64,000 nt of DNA from CAZPKH01 sp964407165. GTDB taxonomy: Bacteria; Bacteroidota; Bacteroidia; Bacteroidales; Muribaculaceae. Location: positions 41,081 through 105,080 of the forward strand of contig CAYOUJ010000002.1 of assembly GCA_964407165.1 (NCBI GenBank), read 5' to 3'. Positions 9,007-18,171 of the stretch are shown here, one piece after another. Both the position numbers and the translations under genes were made by a program. Each line of letters starts with the position of its first letter. The stretch's first letter is position 1. A model generated the notes under the pieces. The model was not told the DNA's origin, searched no databases, and saw nothing but the letters and a program-made list of their open reading frames with translations.

Positions 9007-9271
9007 CAAAGGTAAACACTTTTTTCTGAACTTTTGCTACAAACGTATCAAAATTTTCCTTAATAAATCTAAAAACCGCGTTACAATGTGGTTACAATCA
9101 GTGCGTTGCGTCACGCCTGGCGTCCTTTTTAGCTGATTGTTTGGCATTTGCATGAAATTTGACAAAATGGCATTTAATCGGGTAAGGGGGTAATGGGATA
9201 AAGGGGATGGGGAGTTTGGCGGGATTGTTGGGGCTTTGTTCGGAATTTTTTGGTGTTAGCGGGAGTTTTTG

Positions 9272-9279
9272 TAAATTTG
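9272..9279 (+). promoter_or_regulatory. -7 box upstream of the GT-like gene
   Basis: TAAATTTG lies 26 nt before the ATG at 9306. It argues against the longer reading frame that opens at 9207. Confidence 0.5.
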
Positions 9280-9305
9280 CGTCTCAACAGCAAACCTTTT
9301 GGACC

Positions 9306-10148
9306 ATGAAGATTGTTTATGTAGGCGAGGGGCCGCACGCGTGCCCGTTGTTCCCCTTTGAGGCGAGAGCGGCGCAGTCGTGCCTGCGGGATGTAGCGAC
9401 GCTGGAGTTTCTGCCGGAGCGGTCGCTGTCGCTGCCTTTCGCACTGATGAAGGTGTGCCGCGAGGCGGCTGACGGCGAGCGGGTGATTTTCCACTTCCCG
9501 TCGGTGGACTTTGCGGACATGGCGGCGTCGCTTGAGCGCACAGACTCGCCGGCGATTGTGCGGACAGCGCTCACGGCCGACCCGCCGATGGCAGACAAAA
9601 AGGGCGTTGAGCGGGCGGCCAAGAAGGCCGCCAAGGCGTCGGCGCTGCTGTTCTTGGACAGCGCCAAGCGTGAGGCGCTGGGGTGGAGCTGCGCCCACGA
9701 GGCTACTTTGGAAGCGCCGGCGCTCGCCCCCGGCAAGGTTGAGGTGACCTCGGAAACGCCGCGGTTGTGGGTGTACCAGGGTGAGATAGTGCGCGACAGC
9801 GGCCTGGAGGAGGCCGTGCGCGCCGTCCGCGACAATCCTGACCTGTCACTGAAGGTATTCGGCACAGGGAAGGGCCGCTGGGCGATGCCGGCAGTGAAGC
9901 TGTCGCGCCTGCCGGGGGTGCCGCAGCGCGTGAGCTGGGAGGGTGGCGAGCACGCCGCGCAGGTGCTACGGCTGCCTCCGTGCGGCGAGCTGCTGGTGCC
10001 CCCGGGGCGCGAGGATGAGTGGCGGGTGGCCAAGGCCACATACAGCGCACAGCGAATAGCGAACAGCAAACAGTTGACGCAGGGGCGCCCACACCCTTCG
10101 GAGGATGAGTTCTTCCGGCAGCTACTCGACTTCTATCAATCACTATAA
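9306..10148 (+). CDS. hypothetical protein, possibly glycosyltransferase-like
   Basis: 280 residues, no signal peptide or membrane segment. I do not recognise the family with confidence. The N-terminus (MKIVYVGEGPHACPLFPFEA) and a middle segment (LWVYQGEIVRDSGLEEAVRA followed by LKVFGTGKG) resemble the two Rossmann halves of GT-B glycosyltransferases, where the second half opens with a strand-turn of this kind. A Lys/Ala-rich stretch (about 98-115) lies between them. The start at 9306 follows the promoter box at 9272-9279. The nucleoside kinase gene begins 28 nt downstream on the same strand. Confidence 0.6.
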   Translation: MKIVYVGEGPHACPLFPFEARAAQSCLRDVATLEFLPERSLSLPFALMKVCREAADGERVIFHFPSVDFADMAASLERTDSPAIVRTALTADPPMADKKGVERAAKKAAKASALLFLDSAKREALGWSCAHEATLEAPALAPGKVEVTSETPRLWVYQGEIVRDSGLEEAVRAVRDNPDLSLKVFGTGKGRWAMPAVKLSRLPGVPQRVSWEGGEHAAQVLRLPPCGELLVPPGREDEWRVAKATYSAQRIANSKQLTQGRPHPSEDEFFRQLLDFYQSL

Positions 10149-10176
10149 CACCTGACACCTAACACTTGAAACTTAT

Positions 10177-11844
10177 ATGCAAATCTTCTGCAAGAACCTT
10201 GGCGAATACGTCGACATCGCCGGCGGCGAGACCCTCGCCCACATATACTCTCGCATCGCCGAGCGCATTCCTTTCACCCCCATCTGCGCTCGCGTCAACA
10301 ACAAGACTGAGGGGATGAGCTATCCCGTGTTCAAGCCCAAGCAGGTGGAGTTTCTGCCGCTTACGCACCCCTCGAGCGAGCGCGTGTACGTGCGGTCGCT
10401 GTGCATGATGCTCTACAAGGCGGTGCACGAGTGCCTGCCTGGGGAGACGCTGCGCATCGAGCACTCCATCTCGCGTGGCTACTACTGCCGCCTGCTGCGC
10501 GGCGAGGAGGTGCACCGCCCGACCGAAGAGGAGGTGGCGCGGCTGAAGGAGCGCATGGAGGCGATAGTGAAGGAGGACATCCGCTTTGACTACCACGAGC
10601 AGCTGACGGCGCACGTCGTCGACCGCTTCCGCAAGCAGGGGCTGGAGGACAAGGTGCGGTTGCTCAGTACCACGCACGAGCTGTACAGCGTCTACTATAC
10701 CTTGGGCGACTTGGCGGACAGCTACTATGGCTGCCTGGCGCCGTCGACGGGCGCCCTGCGCGTCTTCGACCTGGTGCCGTACAAAGACGGGATGCTCATG
10801 AGCGCGTTCGACAAGGCCAACCCCGACGTGCCGCCGCAGCGGGTGACGCAGGAGAAGATGTACCACGCCTTCAGCGACTACCTGCGCTTCAACCACATCA
10901 TCGGCGTGGGCAACGTCGGCGAGCTCAACCAGGCGGTTGAAAAAGGAATGTCGGCGCAGCTCATCAACGTGGCGGAGGCGCTGCACGAGAAGATGATAGC
11001 CAACATCTCCAACGAGGTGACGGCGCGCTACCGCGAGGGGGGCGCCCGCTTCGTGCTCGTGGCCGGGCCGTCGTCGTCGGGCAAGACCACGTTCACCAAG
11101 CGCCTGGCCATCCAGCTGATGACCAACCTGCTGAAGCCGCAGATGATCTCGCTCGACGACTACTTTGTCGACCGCCAGCACACCCCGCGCGACGCCGATG
11201 GCGACTATGACTACGAGAGTCTCTACGCCCTCGACCTCAAGCGGTTTAACGCCGACCTGGAAGCACTGCTGCGGGGCGAGGAGGTGGCGCTGCCGACCTA
11301 CAACTTCGCCACCGGCGAGCGGGAGTACCGCGGCAACACGGTGCGCATCACCCCCGGCACCGTCTTGCTCATCGAGGGCATCCACGGCCTGAACCCGGAG
11401 CTCACCGCCGCCATCGAGCACAAGATGAAATACACCATCTACGTCTCGGCGCTGACCACGCTGTCGATTGACGACCACAACTGGGTGCCCACCACCGACA
11501 ACCGCCTGCTGCGCCGCATCATCCGCGACCACAAGTACCGCGGCACCTCGGCGGTGGACACGCTGAAGCGGTGGCCGAGCGTGCGCCGGGGCGAGGAGCG
11601 GTGGATATTCCCCTACCAGGAGAACGCCGACTCGACGTTCAACTCGTCGCTGATCTTCGAGCTGGGCGTCATGCGCGAGTATGCCGACGCCATCCTGCGC
11701 GGGGTGCCGGCCGACATTCCGGAGTATTCCGAGGCCTACAGGCTGCGGCGCTTCCTGAGCTATTTCACCCCCATCAGCCCCGAGGGGATCCCGTCGACAT
11801 CGCTCCTGCGCGAGTTCCTCGGCGGCTCATCATTCCATTATTAA
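10177..11844 (+). CDS. nucleoside kinase with N-terminal TGS/ThrRS-like region
   Basis: 555 residues. The N-terminal ~60 residues resemble a TGS domain, followed by a segment like the threonyl-tRNA synthetase editing region (RGYYC near residue 105). The C-terminal half is a uridine-kinase/phosphoribulokinase-type P-loop kinase with GPSSSGKTT at residues 297-305, SLDDYFVDR near residue 327 and a lid region with RRIIRDHKYRG near residue 447. This architecture is typical of proteins annotated as nucleoside kinase in Bacteroidetes and Firmicutes; the likely reaction is ATP-dependent phosphorylation of a nucleoside such as uridine. The physiological substrate is not established by sequence. Confidence 0.85.
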   Translation: MQIFCKNLGEYVDIAGGETLAHIYSRIAERIPFTPICARVNNKTEGMSYPVFKPKQVEFLPLTHPSSERVYVRSLCMMLYKAVHECLPGETLRIEHSISRGYYCRLLRGEEVHRPTEEEVARLKERMEAIVKEDIRFDYHEQLTAHVVDRFRKQGLEDKVRLLSTTHELYSVYYTLGDLADSYYGCLAPSTGALRVFDLVPYKDGMLMSAFDKANPDVPPQRVTQEKMYHAFSDYLRFNHIIGVGNVGELNQAVEKGMSAQLINVAEALHEKMIANISNEVTARYREGGARFVLVAGPSSSGKTTFTKRLAIQLMTNLLKPQMISLDDYFVDRQHTPRDADGDYDYESLYALDLKRFNADLEALLRGEEVALPTYNFATGEREYRGNTVRITPGTVLLIEGIHGLNPELTAAIEHKMKYTIYVSALTTLSIDDHNWVPTTDNRLLRRIIRDHKYRGTSAVDTLKRWPSVRRGEERWIFPYQENADSTFNSSLIFELGVMREYADAILRGVPADIPEYSEAYRLRRFLSYFTPISPEGIPSTSLLREFLGGSSFHY

Positions 11845-11856
11845 CAAACCCGTTAC

Positions 11857-11915
11857 CCGCTTATCCGATTATCCGATTAATCGCCTTAATCGGATAAGCG
11901 GCTAACCGGATAAAG
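11857..11915. repeat. iterated-word spacer (ATCCGATT / ATCGGAT)
   Basis: The 85-nt spacer before the radical SAM gene contains ATCCGATTATCCGATTAATC followed by the inverted ATCGGATAAGCGG and AACCGGATAAAG, giving both direct and inverted repeats of an 8-nt word. Similar words recur at 31026-31060, 31720-31750 and 37726-37765. Confidence 0.6.
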
Positions 11916-11929
11916 ACTAAGCAGCAATC

Positions 11930-12706
11930 ATGCAGACAGTACTTTACACCGACACAATCTTCGGCCCGATACACTCGCGGCGCCTGGGCGTCAGCCTGGG
12001 CGTCAACCTGATGCCGCGCGACGGCAAGGTATGCTCGTTTGACTGCCTCTACTGCGAGGCCGGCTTCAACGCCCAGGGGACAGGCCACGCCGGCCTCCCC
12101 TCCCGCGCGCAGGTGCGGGCCCTTCTCGAGGCCAAGCTGCGGCAGATGCACGCCGCCGGCGACCCGCTCGACGTCATCACCTTCAGCGGCAACGGCGAGC
12201 CCACGCTCCACCCCGACTTCGAGGGGGTGGTAGACGACGTCATCGCCCTGCGCGACCGCTACTACCCCGGCGCACACGTCAGCGTGCTGTGCAACTCCAC
12301 GGTGCTCGACCGCCCGGGCGTGCAGCGCGCGCTGCGCCGCGTAGACAACAACATTCTCAAGCTCGACTCCGCCATCGACGCCACCATGCGCCTCATGAAC
12401 CGCCCCGCCAACAAGGGTCTGGCTGTCGGGCGGCTCATCGAGACCATCGCTCCGTTCGGCTCCCAGTGCATCGTCCAGACCATGATGCTCCGCGGCGAGT
12501 ATGACGGTCAGCCGATCGACAACACCACCCCCGGCGAGGTCGACGCCCTCATCGAGGCCTACAAGCGCATCAATCCAAAGGAGGTGATGCTCTACAGCCT
12601 CGACCGCAAGACCCCCGCCGAGCACCTGCAGAAAGTCCCCCTCGACGAGCTGCAGCAGATAGCCGCCCGCATCCGACTCGCCGGCATCCCGGTGCAAGTC
12701 AACTGA
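11930..12706 (+). CDS. radical SAM protein
   Basis: 258 residues. The [4Fe-4S]/SAM motif CSFDCLYC has Cys35, Cys39 and Cys42, preceded by SRRLGVSLGVN and followed by the glycine motif TFSGNGEPTLHP. This layout (a short protein of about 250 residues without SPASM or other auxiliary cluster) matches a broad family of stand-alone radical SAM proteins related to COG0731, whose reactions are mostly unknown. No peptide, tRNA or cofactor gene next to it suggests a substrate. A hairpin follows the stop codon. Confidence 0.85.
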   Translation: MQTVLYTDTIFGPIHSRRLGVSLGVNLMPRDGKVCSFDCLYCEAGFNAQGTGHAGLPSRAQVRALLEAKLRQMHAAGDPLDVITFSGNGEPTLHPDFEGVVDDVIALRDRYYPGAHVSVLCNSTVLDRPGVQRALRRVDNNILKLDSAIDATMRLMNRPANKGLAVGRLIETIAPFGSQCIVQTMMLRGEYDGQPIDNTTPGEVDALIEAYKRINPKEVMLYSLDRKTPAEHLQKVPLDELQQIAARIRLAGIPVQVN

Positions 12707-12715
12707 CCGCATAGA

Positions 12716-12770
12716 GCAACTGTTCAGTCCCCCCGCCGGAGCGCGCCCCGGTGAGGGACTGAACGGTTGC
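12716..12770 (+). terminator. long hairpin terminator
   Basis: GCAACTGTTCAGTCCC at 12716-12731 pairs with GGGACTGAACGGTTGC at 12755-12770 (one G-U position), directly behind the radical SAM gene. Confidence 0.65.
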
Positions 12771-12861
12771 ATTAGTGCCCCCTCATGAATTATTTTAAAT
12801 GATTGGCGCGAATTTTTTGCGAATTTGGCGGGAAGTTTGCTTGCGTTATTTTAAATAGTTG

Positions 12862-12869
12862 TATCTTTG
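12862..12869 (+). promoter_or_regulatory. -7 box of the GT2 gene
   Basis: TATCTTTG, with TTTG at 12836-12839 as a plausible -33 element (22 nt spacing), lies 18 nt before the ATG at 12888. Confidence 0.6.
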
Positions 12870-12887
12870 CACCGAAATTTCTCGAGA

Positions 12888-13721
12888 ATGCAAGCAAACC
12901 AGCTTAACGAAATGCTCGGCAATGTCAATTGCCGGCTGGAGGACGTCCGCCCGTCGGCCGACCCCTCTGACAGCCTGGTCATCATACCTACGTATAATGA
13001 GCGGGAAAACATCGAGGCCATCATCGCCGCGGTGCTTAACCTGTCGCACCAGATGGACGTGCTGGTGATAGACGACGGCAGCCCCGACGGCACCGCCGCC
13101 ATTGTCCACAATATTATAAAGCAGCTGCCCGGCCGCGTGCACATTGTTGAGCGGCAGGGCAAGCTGGGCCTGGGCACGGCATACATCGCCGGGTTCAAGT
13201 GGGCCTTGGAGCGCGAGCAATACCAGTACATCTTCGAGATGGACGCCGACTTCTCGCACAACCCGCACGACCTGCTGCGCCTCTACGCCGCCTGCCACGA
13301 CGACGGCCACGACATGACCATCGGCTCGCGATACATCACCGGTGTCAATGTGGTCAACTGGCCCATGGGGCGCGTTATGATGTCATATTTTGCCTCGCGC
13401 TACGTGCGCATGATCACGGGGATGCACATCCACGACACCACCGCCGGATTTGTGTGCTACACCCGCCGAGTGCTGGGCGCGCTGCCGCTCGACAACATAC
13501 GCTTCAAGGGCTACGCATTCCAGATCGAGATGAAGTTTACCACCTACAAATACGGGTTCTCGATCAAGGAGGTGCCGATAGTGTTTGTCAACCGCATGCT
13601 CGGCGTGAGCAAGATGAGCAGCGGCATCTTCGGCGAGGCCGTCTTCGGCGTGATCAGCCTGAAGGTGAGCAGCTGGTTCAAGAAGTATCCGAAGTATACG
13701 AAACTAGCGAATAATGCATAA
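12888..13721 (+). CDS. polyprenol monophosphomannose synthase (GT2 family)
   Basis: 277 residues. GT2-family motifs of dolichyl/polyprenyl-phosphate mannose synthases are clear: VIIPTYNERENI near residue 28, VIDDGSPDGTA near residue 62, FEMDADFSHNP near residue 118 and TAGFVCYTRRVL near residue 188. It should transfer mannose (or a related sugar) from a nucleotide sugar to a polyprenyl phosphate, feeding membrane GT-C enzymes such as the one at 44782. It has no C-terminal membrane domain, so it belongs to the soluble or peripheral class. The start at 12888 follows the TATCTTTG box. The last codons (AATAATGCATAA) already lie in the spacer word repeat that follows. Confidence 0.88.
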   Translation: MQANQLNEMLGNVNCRLEDVRPSADPSDSLVIIPTYNERENIEAIIAAVLNLSHQMDVLVIDDGSPDGTAAIVHNIIKQLPGRVHIVERQGKLGLGTAYIAGFKWALEREQYQYIFEMDADFSHNPHDLLRLYAACHDDGHDMTIGSRYITGVNVVNWPMGRVMMSYFASRYVRMITGMHIHDTTAGFVCYTRRVLGALPLDNIRFKGYAFQIEMKFTTYKYGFSIKEVPIVFVNRMLGVSKMSSGIFGEAVFGVISLKVSSWFKKYPKYTKLANNA

Positions 13722-13815
13722 TGCATAATTGGCCGTGCGTCAACCATAATCTCCTAAATATCTTCAAGATACCCATCAAAATTAATTATGCATTTTGCAT
13801 TATGCATTATGCATT
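13711..13815. repeat. GCATAAT word repeats with inverted arrangement
   Basis: AATAATGCATAATGCATAAT spans the end of the GT2 gene, and AATTATGCATTTTGCATTATG followed by further CATTATG words precedes the dihydroorotase start. The two blocks are inverted to each other and could form a long AT-rich hairpin. Related words occur at 47993-48028 and 49306-49335. Confidence 0.65.
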
Positions 13816-13821
13816 AAGAAG

Positions 13822-15219
13822 ATGCTGATTTTCCATAATGCACAGATAGTAAACGAGGGGCGTGTCTTCACCGGCTTTGTGGCCGTGGAGGGCGCGGAGA
13901 TAGTGGCCGTGGGCGCAGGCGACGTGCCTGCCACCATGACAGCCGACGAGCGCACGGCCCTGCACGACTGCCACGGCGCATACCTCATGCCCGGGGCCAT
14001 CGACACCCATGTGCATTTCCGCGAGCCGGGCCTCGAGCACAAGGCCACCATCGCATCAGAGAGCCGCGCGGCCGTGGCCGGCGGCGTCACCTCCTTCATC
14101 GACATGCCCAACACCGTCCCCCCGACCGTCACCGTCGAGGCCTGGGAGGACAAGATGGCACGCGCCGCGCGCACGTCGATGGCCAACTATGCTTTCTTCC
14201 TGGGCGCCACGCCCGACAACATCGACATCCTCCGCACGGCCGACTACTCGCAGGTGGCGGGCGTCAAGGTGTTCATGGGCTCGACCACCGGGGGGATGCT
14301 CATGGACGAGCAAGACCACCTCGAGCGCGTCTTCGCCGAAGTGCCGGCGCTGATAGCCGTGCACGCCGAAGATGAACAGATGCTGCGGCGCAAGCGCCAG
14401 GAGCGGCTCGACTATCTGGCCACGCGCGCCGATCTGGAAACTCTCCCTTACATTCACCACTCATACATGCGCGACGGCATCTGCGCCCCCGCCATACGCC
14501 GCGCCGTAAAGCTTGCCAAGAAGCACGGCGCGCGCCTGCACATCACCCACCTGAGCGACCCCGCGAGCGCCGAGGCGCTCAAAGACGCCGACGGCAACTA
14601 TGCCTCATCGGTGCCCACCCGCGACAAGCAGATCACCGTGGAGACCTGCCCCCACTATCTGCTCCTGGGCCTGAGCGACTACGACCGGCTGGAGTGGCGC
14701 ATGAAGTGCAACCCAGCGATAGTGCTCGAGCGCAAGCGCAACCGCGCCCGCCACGACGGCCTCGACGTGCTGCGCCAGATGCTGCTCTCGGGCCTCATCG
14801 ACACCGTGGCCACCGACCACGCGCCCCATCTGGTGGAAGAGAAGGTGGGCCACGCCCTGAAAGGCGCCTCCGGAATGCCCGGCGTGCAGTTCTCCGTGCC
14901 GCTGATGTGGGACCTCCTCGGCCCCGTGACGGCCGTGCAGAAGATGAGCCACGGCCCCGCCGACGCCTTCAAGATACGCGCCCGCGGTTACCTGCGCCCG
15001 GGCTACGCAGCCGACATCGCCATTGTCGAGCGCCTCGCCGAGCCCCACGTCATCACCGACGACGACGTGCTCAGCCCCTGCGGGTGGACGCCGTGGGTGG
15101 GCCGCGAAGTCAACTGGCGCGTGACCGGCACGATGGTCAACGGCCGCTGGGTTTGGAGCGACGGCGAGATCTGCTCGCTGCTGCCCCACGGACGCCCCCT
15201 GCGCTTCGACCCCCGATAG
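13822..15219 (+). CDS. pyrC: dihydroorotase
   Basis: 465 residues from the ATG at 13822; the upstream in-frame ATG at 13795 lies in the word repeat. Dihydroorotase closes carbamoyl-aspartate to dihydroorotate in pyrimidine synthesis. The amidohydrolase signature DTHVHFREPGLEHK (metal-binding His-x-His) is followed by a Lys in KVFMGSTTG for the carbamylated metal ligand, later His residues (HAEDE, HITHLSD) and VATDHAPHL with the catalytic Asp. The long form with MPGVQFSVPLM fits the class I dihydroorotase common in Bacteroidetes. Confidence 0.92.
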   Translation: MLIFHNAQIVNEGRVFTGFVAVEGAEIVAVGAGDVPATMTADERTALHDCHGAYLMPGAIDTHVHFREPGLEHKATIASESRAAVAGGVTSFIDMPNTVPPTVTVEAWEDKMARAARTSMANYAFFLGATPDNIDILRTADYSQVAGVKVFMGSTTGGMLMDEQDHLERVFAEVPALIAVHAEDEQMLRRKRQERLDYLATRADLETLPYIHHSYMRDGICAPAIRRAVKLAKKHGARLHITHLSDPASAEALKDADGNYASSVPTRDKQITVETCPHYLLLGLSDYDRLEWRMKCNPAIVLERKRNRARHDGLDVLRQMLLSGLIDTVATDHAPHLVEEKVGHALKGASGMPGVQFSVPLMWDLLGPVTAVQKMSHGPADAFKIRARGYLRPGYAADIAIVERLAEPHVITDDDVLSPCGWTPWVGREVNWRVTGTMVNGRWVWSDGEICSLLPHGRPLRFDPR

Positions 15220-15222
15220 CAT

Positions 15223-15285
15223 CGAAATCCCGAAATCCCGAAAAGTTAACTAAAAACTAAACACTAAAAACTAAAAACTAATACC
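15223..15285. repeat. iterated-word spacer (AACTAAAAACT)
   Basis: GAAATCCCGAAATCCCGAAAA is followed by AACTAAAAACTAAACACTAA and AAACTAAAAACTAATA, several near-repeats of a 7-11 nt word, ending next to the korA start. It may serve as the A-rich initiation region typical of Bacteroidetes. Confidence 0.6.
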
Positions 15286-15288
15286 AAT

Positions 15289-17133
15289 ATGGCAGAGCAA
15301 ACCAATGTAAAAACACTCGACAAAGTGGTCGTCCGATTCTCCGGCGACTCGGGTGACGGCATGCAGCTCGCCGGCAACATCTTCACCAACGTCAGCGCCG
15401 GCGTGGGCAACCAGGTTTCCACCTTCCCCGACTATCCGGCCGAGATACGCGCCCCGCAAGGGTCGCTCAGCGGCGTCAGCGGCTTCCAGGTGTCCGTCGG
15501 CTCCGACGTCTACACCCCCGGCGACGACTGCGACGTGCTCGTGGCCATGAACCCCGCGGCACTCAAGCAGCACATCAAGTTCCTCAAAAAAGACGGCGTG
15601 CTGATAGTCGACATCGACTCGTTCAAGGAGGGCGACCTCAAGAAGGCGCTCTATGAGACCATGGACCCGTTCACCGAGCTGGGCATCACCCAGCAGCGCC
15701 TCGAGGTGCCCGTCACCTCCATGACCAAGGCAGCCCTGGAGGGCCGCGACATGGACAACAAGTCGGTGCTCAAGTGCCGCAACATCTTCGCCCTCGGACT
15801 CGTCTGCTGGCTCTTTGACCGCCCGCTGCAGGGCGCCCTCGACCACCTGCGCACCAAGTTCGCGCGCAAGGCCGCCGTCTACGAGGCAAACGCCCTGGTG
15901 CTCCAGGCAGGATTCAACTACGGACACAACATCCACGCCTCGGTCAGCACCTACCGCATCGAGAGCACCGAACAGCGCCCGGGCACATATACCGACATCA
16001 ACGGCAACACCGCCACCGCCTGGGGCCTGATCATGGCCTCGGAGCGCTCAGGGCGGCCGCTGTTCCTCGGCAGCTATCCAATCACCCCCGCCACCGACAT
16101 TCTCCACGAGCTTGCCAAGCGCAAGGACCTCGGCGTGAAGGCCGTGCAGATGGAGGATGAAATCGGCGGCGTATGCTCGGCCATCGGCGCCTCCTTCAGC
16201 GGCGCCCTCGGCGTGACGAGCACCTCCGGGCCCGGCCTGGCCCTGAAGAGCGAGGGCATCGGCCTGGCAGTCATCGCCGAGCTGCCCCTGGTGGTCATCG
16301 ACGTGCAGCGCGGCGGACCCTCCACCGGCCTGCCCACCAAGACGGAGCAGACCGACCTGATGCAGGCCCTCTACGGCCGCAACGGCGAGAGCCCCGTGGC
16401 CGTGGTCGCCGCAGCCACACCCACCGACTGCTTCGACATGGCCTTCGAGGCCTGCCGCATAGCCATCGAGCACATGACTCCCGTCATACTCCTGACGGAC
16501 GCTTTCATCGGCAACGGCTCCAGCGCCTGGCGCATACCCGAGGCCGACGAATACCCGGAAATCAAGCCCCACTTCGTGCCCGACGACCTCAAGGATGAGT
16601 GGCGCCCCTACCTGCGCGACGAGAATAACGTGCGCTACTGGGCCATCCCCGGCACCCCCGGCCTGTCGCACCGCATCGGCGGCCTGGAGAAGGACTACGT
16701 CACCGGCGCCATCTCCACCGACCCGGCCAACCATGAGCGCATGGTCATGACACGCCGCGAGAAGATAGCCCGCATCGCCGACGACATACCCGAGCTGACC
16801 CTCGAGGGCGCCACTGACGCCGACACCCTGCTCATCGGCTGGGGAGGCACGTACGGACACCTGCACACCGCCACCCGCGAGCTGTGCGACGAGGGCACCC
16901 CCGTGGCCTTCGCCCACTTCCGCTACATCAACCCGCTGCCGAAGAACGCCCTCGACGTCATCCGCCGCTACAAGCGCGTCATCGTCGCCGAGCTAAACAC
17001 CGGCATGTTCGCCGACTACCTGCAAGCCAAGCTCCCCGGCGTCGACATCAAGCGTGTCAACAAGATCCAGGGACAGCCCTTCCTGGTCAAAGAGGTCGTC
17101 GAAGGCGTCAAGGAAGTGATAAGTGTTAAGTGA
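15289..17133 (+). CDS. korA: 2-oxoacid:ferredoxin oxidoreductase, fused gamma-alpha subunit
   Basis: 614 residues. The N-terminal ~190 residues are the gamma-type domain (RFSGDSGDGMQLAG). The rest is the alpha-type pyrimidine-binding domain (LGSYPITPATDILHEL, then MEDEIGGVCSAIGAS with the Glu that activates thiamine diphosphate). With KorB it oxidises 2-oxoglutarate or a related 2-oxoacid to the acyl-CoA while reducing ferredoxin. There are no cysteine cluster motifs in this subunit, so the Fe-S centre must be in KorB. The last codons lie within a tandem 14-bp word (17115-17142) that spans the stop codon and the spacer before korB. Confidence 0.92.
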   Translation: MAEQTNVKTLDKVVVRFSGDSGDGMQLAGNIFTNVSAGVGNQVSTFPDYPAEIRAPQGSLSGVSGFQVSVGSDVYTPGDDCDVLVAMNPAALKQHIKFLKKDGVLIVDIDSFKEGDLKKALYETMDPFTELGITQQRLEVPVTSMTKAALEGRDMDNKSVLKCRNIFALGLVCWLFDRPLQGALDHLRTKFARKAAVYEANALVLQAGFNYGHNIHASVSTYRIESTEQRPGTYTDINGNTATAWGLIMASERSGRPLFLGSYPITPATDILHELAKRKDLGVKAVQMEDEIGGVCSAIGASFSGALGVTSTSGPGLALKSEGIGLAVIAELPLVVIDVQRGGPSTGLPTKTEQTDLMQALYGRNGESPVAVVAAATPTDCFDMAFEACRIAIEHMTPVILLTDAFIGNGSSAWRIPEADEYPEIKPHFVPDDLKDEWRPYLRDENNVRYWAIPGTPGLSHRIGGLEKDYVTGAISTDPANHERMVMTRREKIARIADDIPELTLEGATDADTLLIGWGGTYGHLHTATRELCDEGTPVAFAHFRYINPLPKNALDVIRRYKRVIVAELNTGMFADYLQAKLPGVDIKRVNKIQGQPFLVKEVVEGVKEVISVK

Positions 17134-17160
17134 TAAGTGTTAACGCCTTAAAAGAAACCA

Positions 17161-18171
17161 ATGGAGACAACATACAAAAACACCGACTACAAGAGCGCAC
17201 AGCCCGTGCGCTGGTGCCCCGGGTGCGGCGACCACGCCATCCTCAACACCCTCCACAAGGCCATGGCCACCCTCGGCGTCGCCCCCCACGACACCGCCGT
17301 GATCAGCGGCATAGGCTGCTCGTCGCGCCTGCCGTATTACATGAACACCTACGGCTTCCACACCATCCACGGCCGCGCAGCCGCCATAGCCACCGGATTC
17401 AAGGTGGCCAACCCCCACATGACCGTCTGGCAGATCAGCGGCGACGGCGACGGACTCGCCATCGGCGGCAACCACTTCATTCACGCCGTGCGCCGCAACA
17501 TCGACATCAACATGCTGCTGTTCAACAACAAAATCTACGGCCTGACCAAGGGACAGTACTCCCCTACCAGCCCCCGCGGATTCGTCAGCAAGAGCAGCCC
17601 CTACGGCACCACCGAAGACCCCTTCATCCCCGCCGAGCTCGTCTTCGGCGCCCGCGGCAACTTCTTCGCCCGCAGCATCGACGTCGAGCTGCAGACCTCG
17701 CAGGAGGTGCTCGTGGCCGCCGCCCGCCACCACGGCGCCAGCGTAGTCGAGATACTCCAGAACTGCGTCATCTTCAACAACGGCATCCACAACCCCATCA
17801 CCGACCGCGAGGTCCGCGCCGACCGCACCATCCACCTTCGCCACGGCGAGAAGATGCTCTTCGGCAAGGAGATGAACCGCGGCCTGGTGCAGGACGGCTT
17901 CGGCCTCAAGGCCGTCACCGTAGGCGACGACGGCTACACGCTGGACGATGTGCTGGTGCACGACGCCCACACCCCCTCCAACTTCCTGCACCAGCAGCTG
18001 GCGATGATGGACGGCATGACCCTGCCGCTGGCCGTGGGCGTCATCCGCGACGTCGATGCCGTCACCTACAACGACGGCGTCAGCAGGCAGATCGAGGAAG
18101 TGCGCGCCAAGAAGGGCTTCAATGCCCTCCGCGACATGATCCTCCACACCGCCAATACATGGCAAGTTTAG
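17161..18171 (+). CDS. korB: 2-oxoacid:ferredoxin oxidoreductase, beta (TPP-binding) subunit
   Basis: 336 residues. CPGCGDHAIL near residue 19 and SGIGCSSRLP near residue 56 supply conserved cysteines. The TPP/Mg motif appears as SGDGDGLAIGGNHF near residue 96, followed by NNKIYGLTKGQYSPTS. It forms the catalytic partner of KorA, 27 nt upstream. Its last 13 nt overlap the ATG-proximal sequence of the methyltransferase gene. Confidence 0.92.
   Translation: METTYKNTDYKSAQPVRWCPGCGDHAILNTLHKAMATLGVAPHDTAVISGIGCSSRLPYYMNTYGFHTIHGRAAAIATGFKVANPHMTVWQISGDGDGLAIGGNHFIHAVRRNIDINMLLFNNKIYGLTKGQYSPTSPRGFVSKSSPYGTTEDPFIPAELVFGARGNFFARSIDVELQTSQEVLVAAARHHGASVVEILQNCVIFNNGIHNPITDREVRADRTIHLRHGEKMLFGKEMNRGLVQDGFGLKAVTVGDDGYTLDDVLVHDAHTPSNFLHQQLAMMDGMTLPLAVGVIRDVDAVTYNDGVSRQIEEVRAKKGFNALRDMILHTANTWQV

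Noticed and set aside
17130..18158. Frame-shifted reading upstream of the TrmH gene, overlapping korB
   Set aside because: Pro/Arg/His-rich out-of-frame translation of korB; only the part from 18159 is meaningful.
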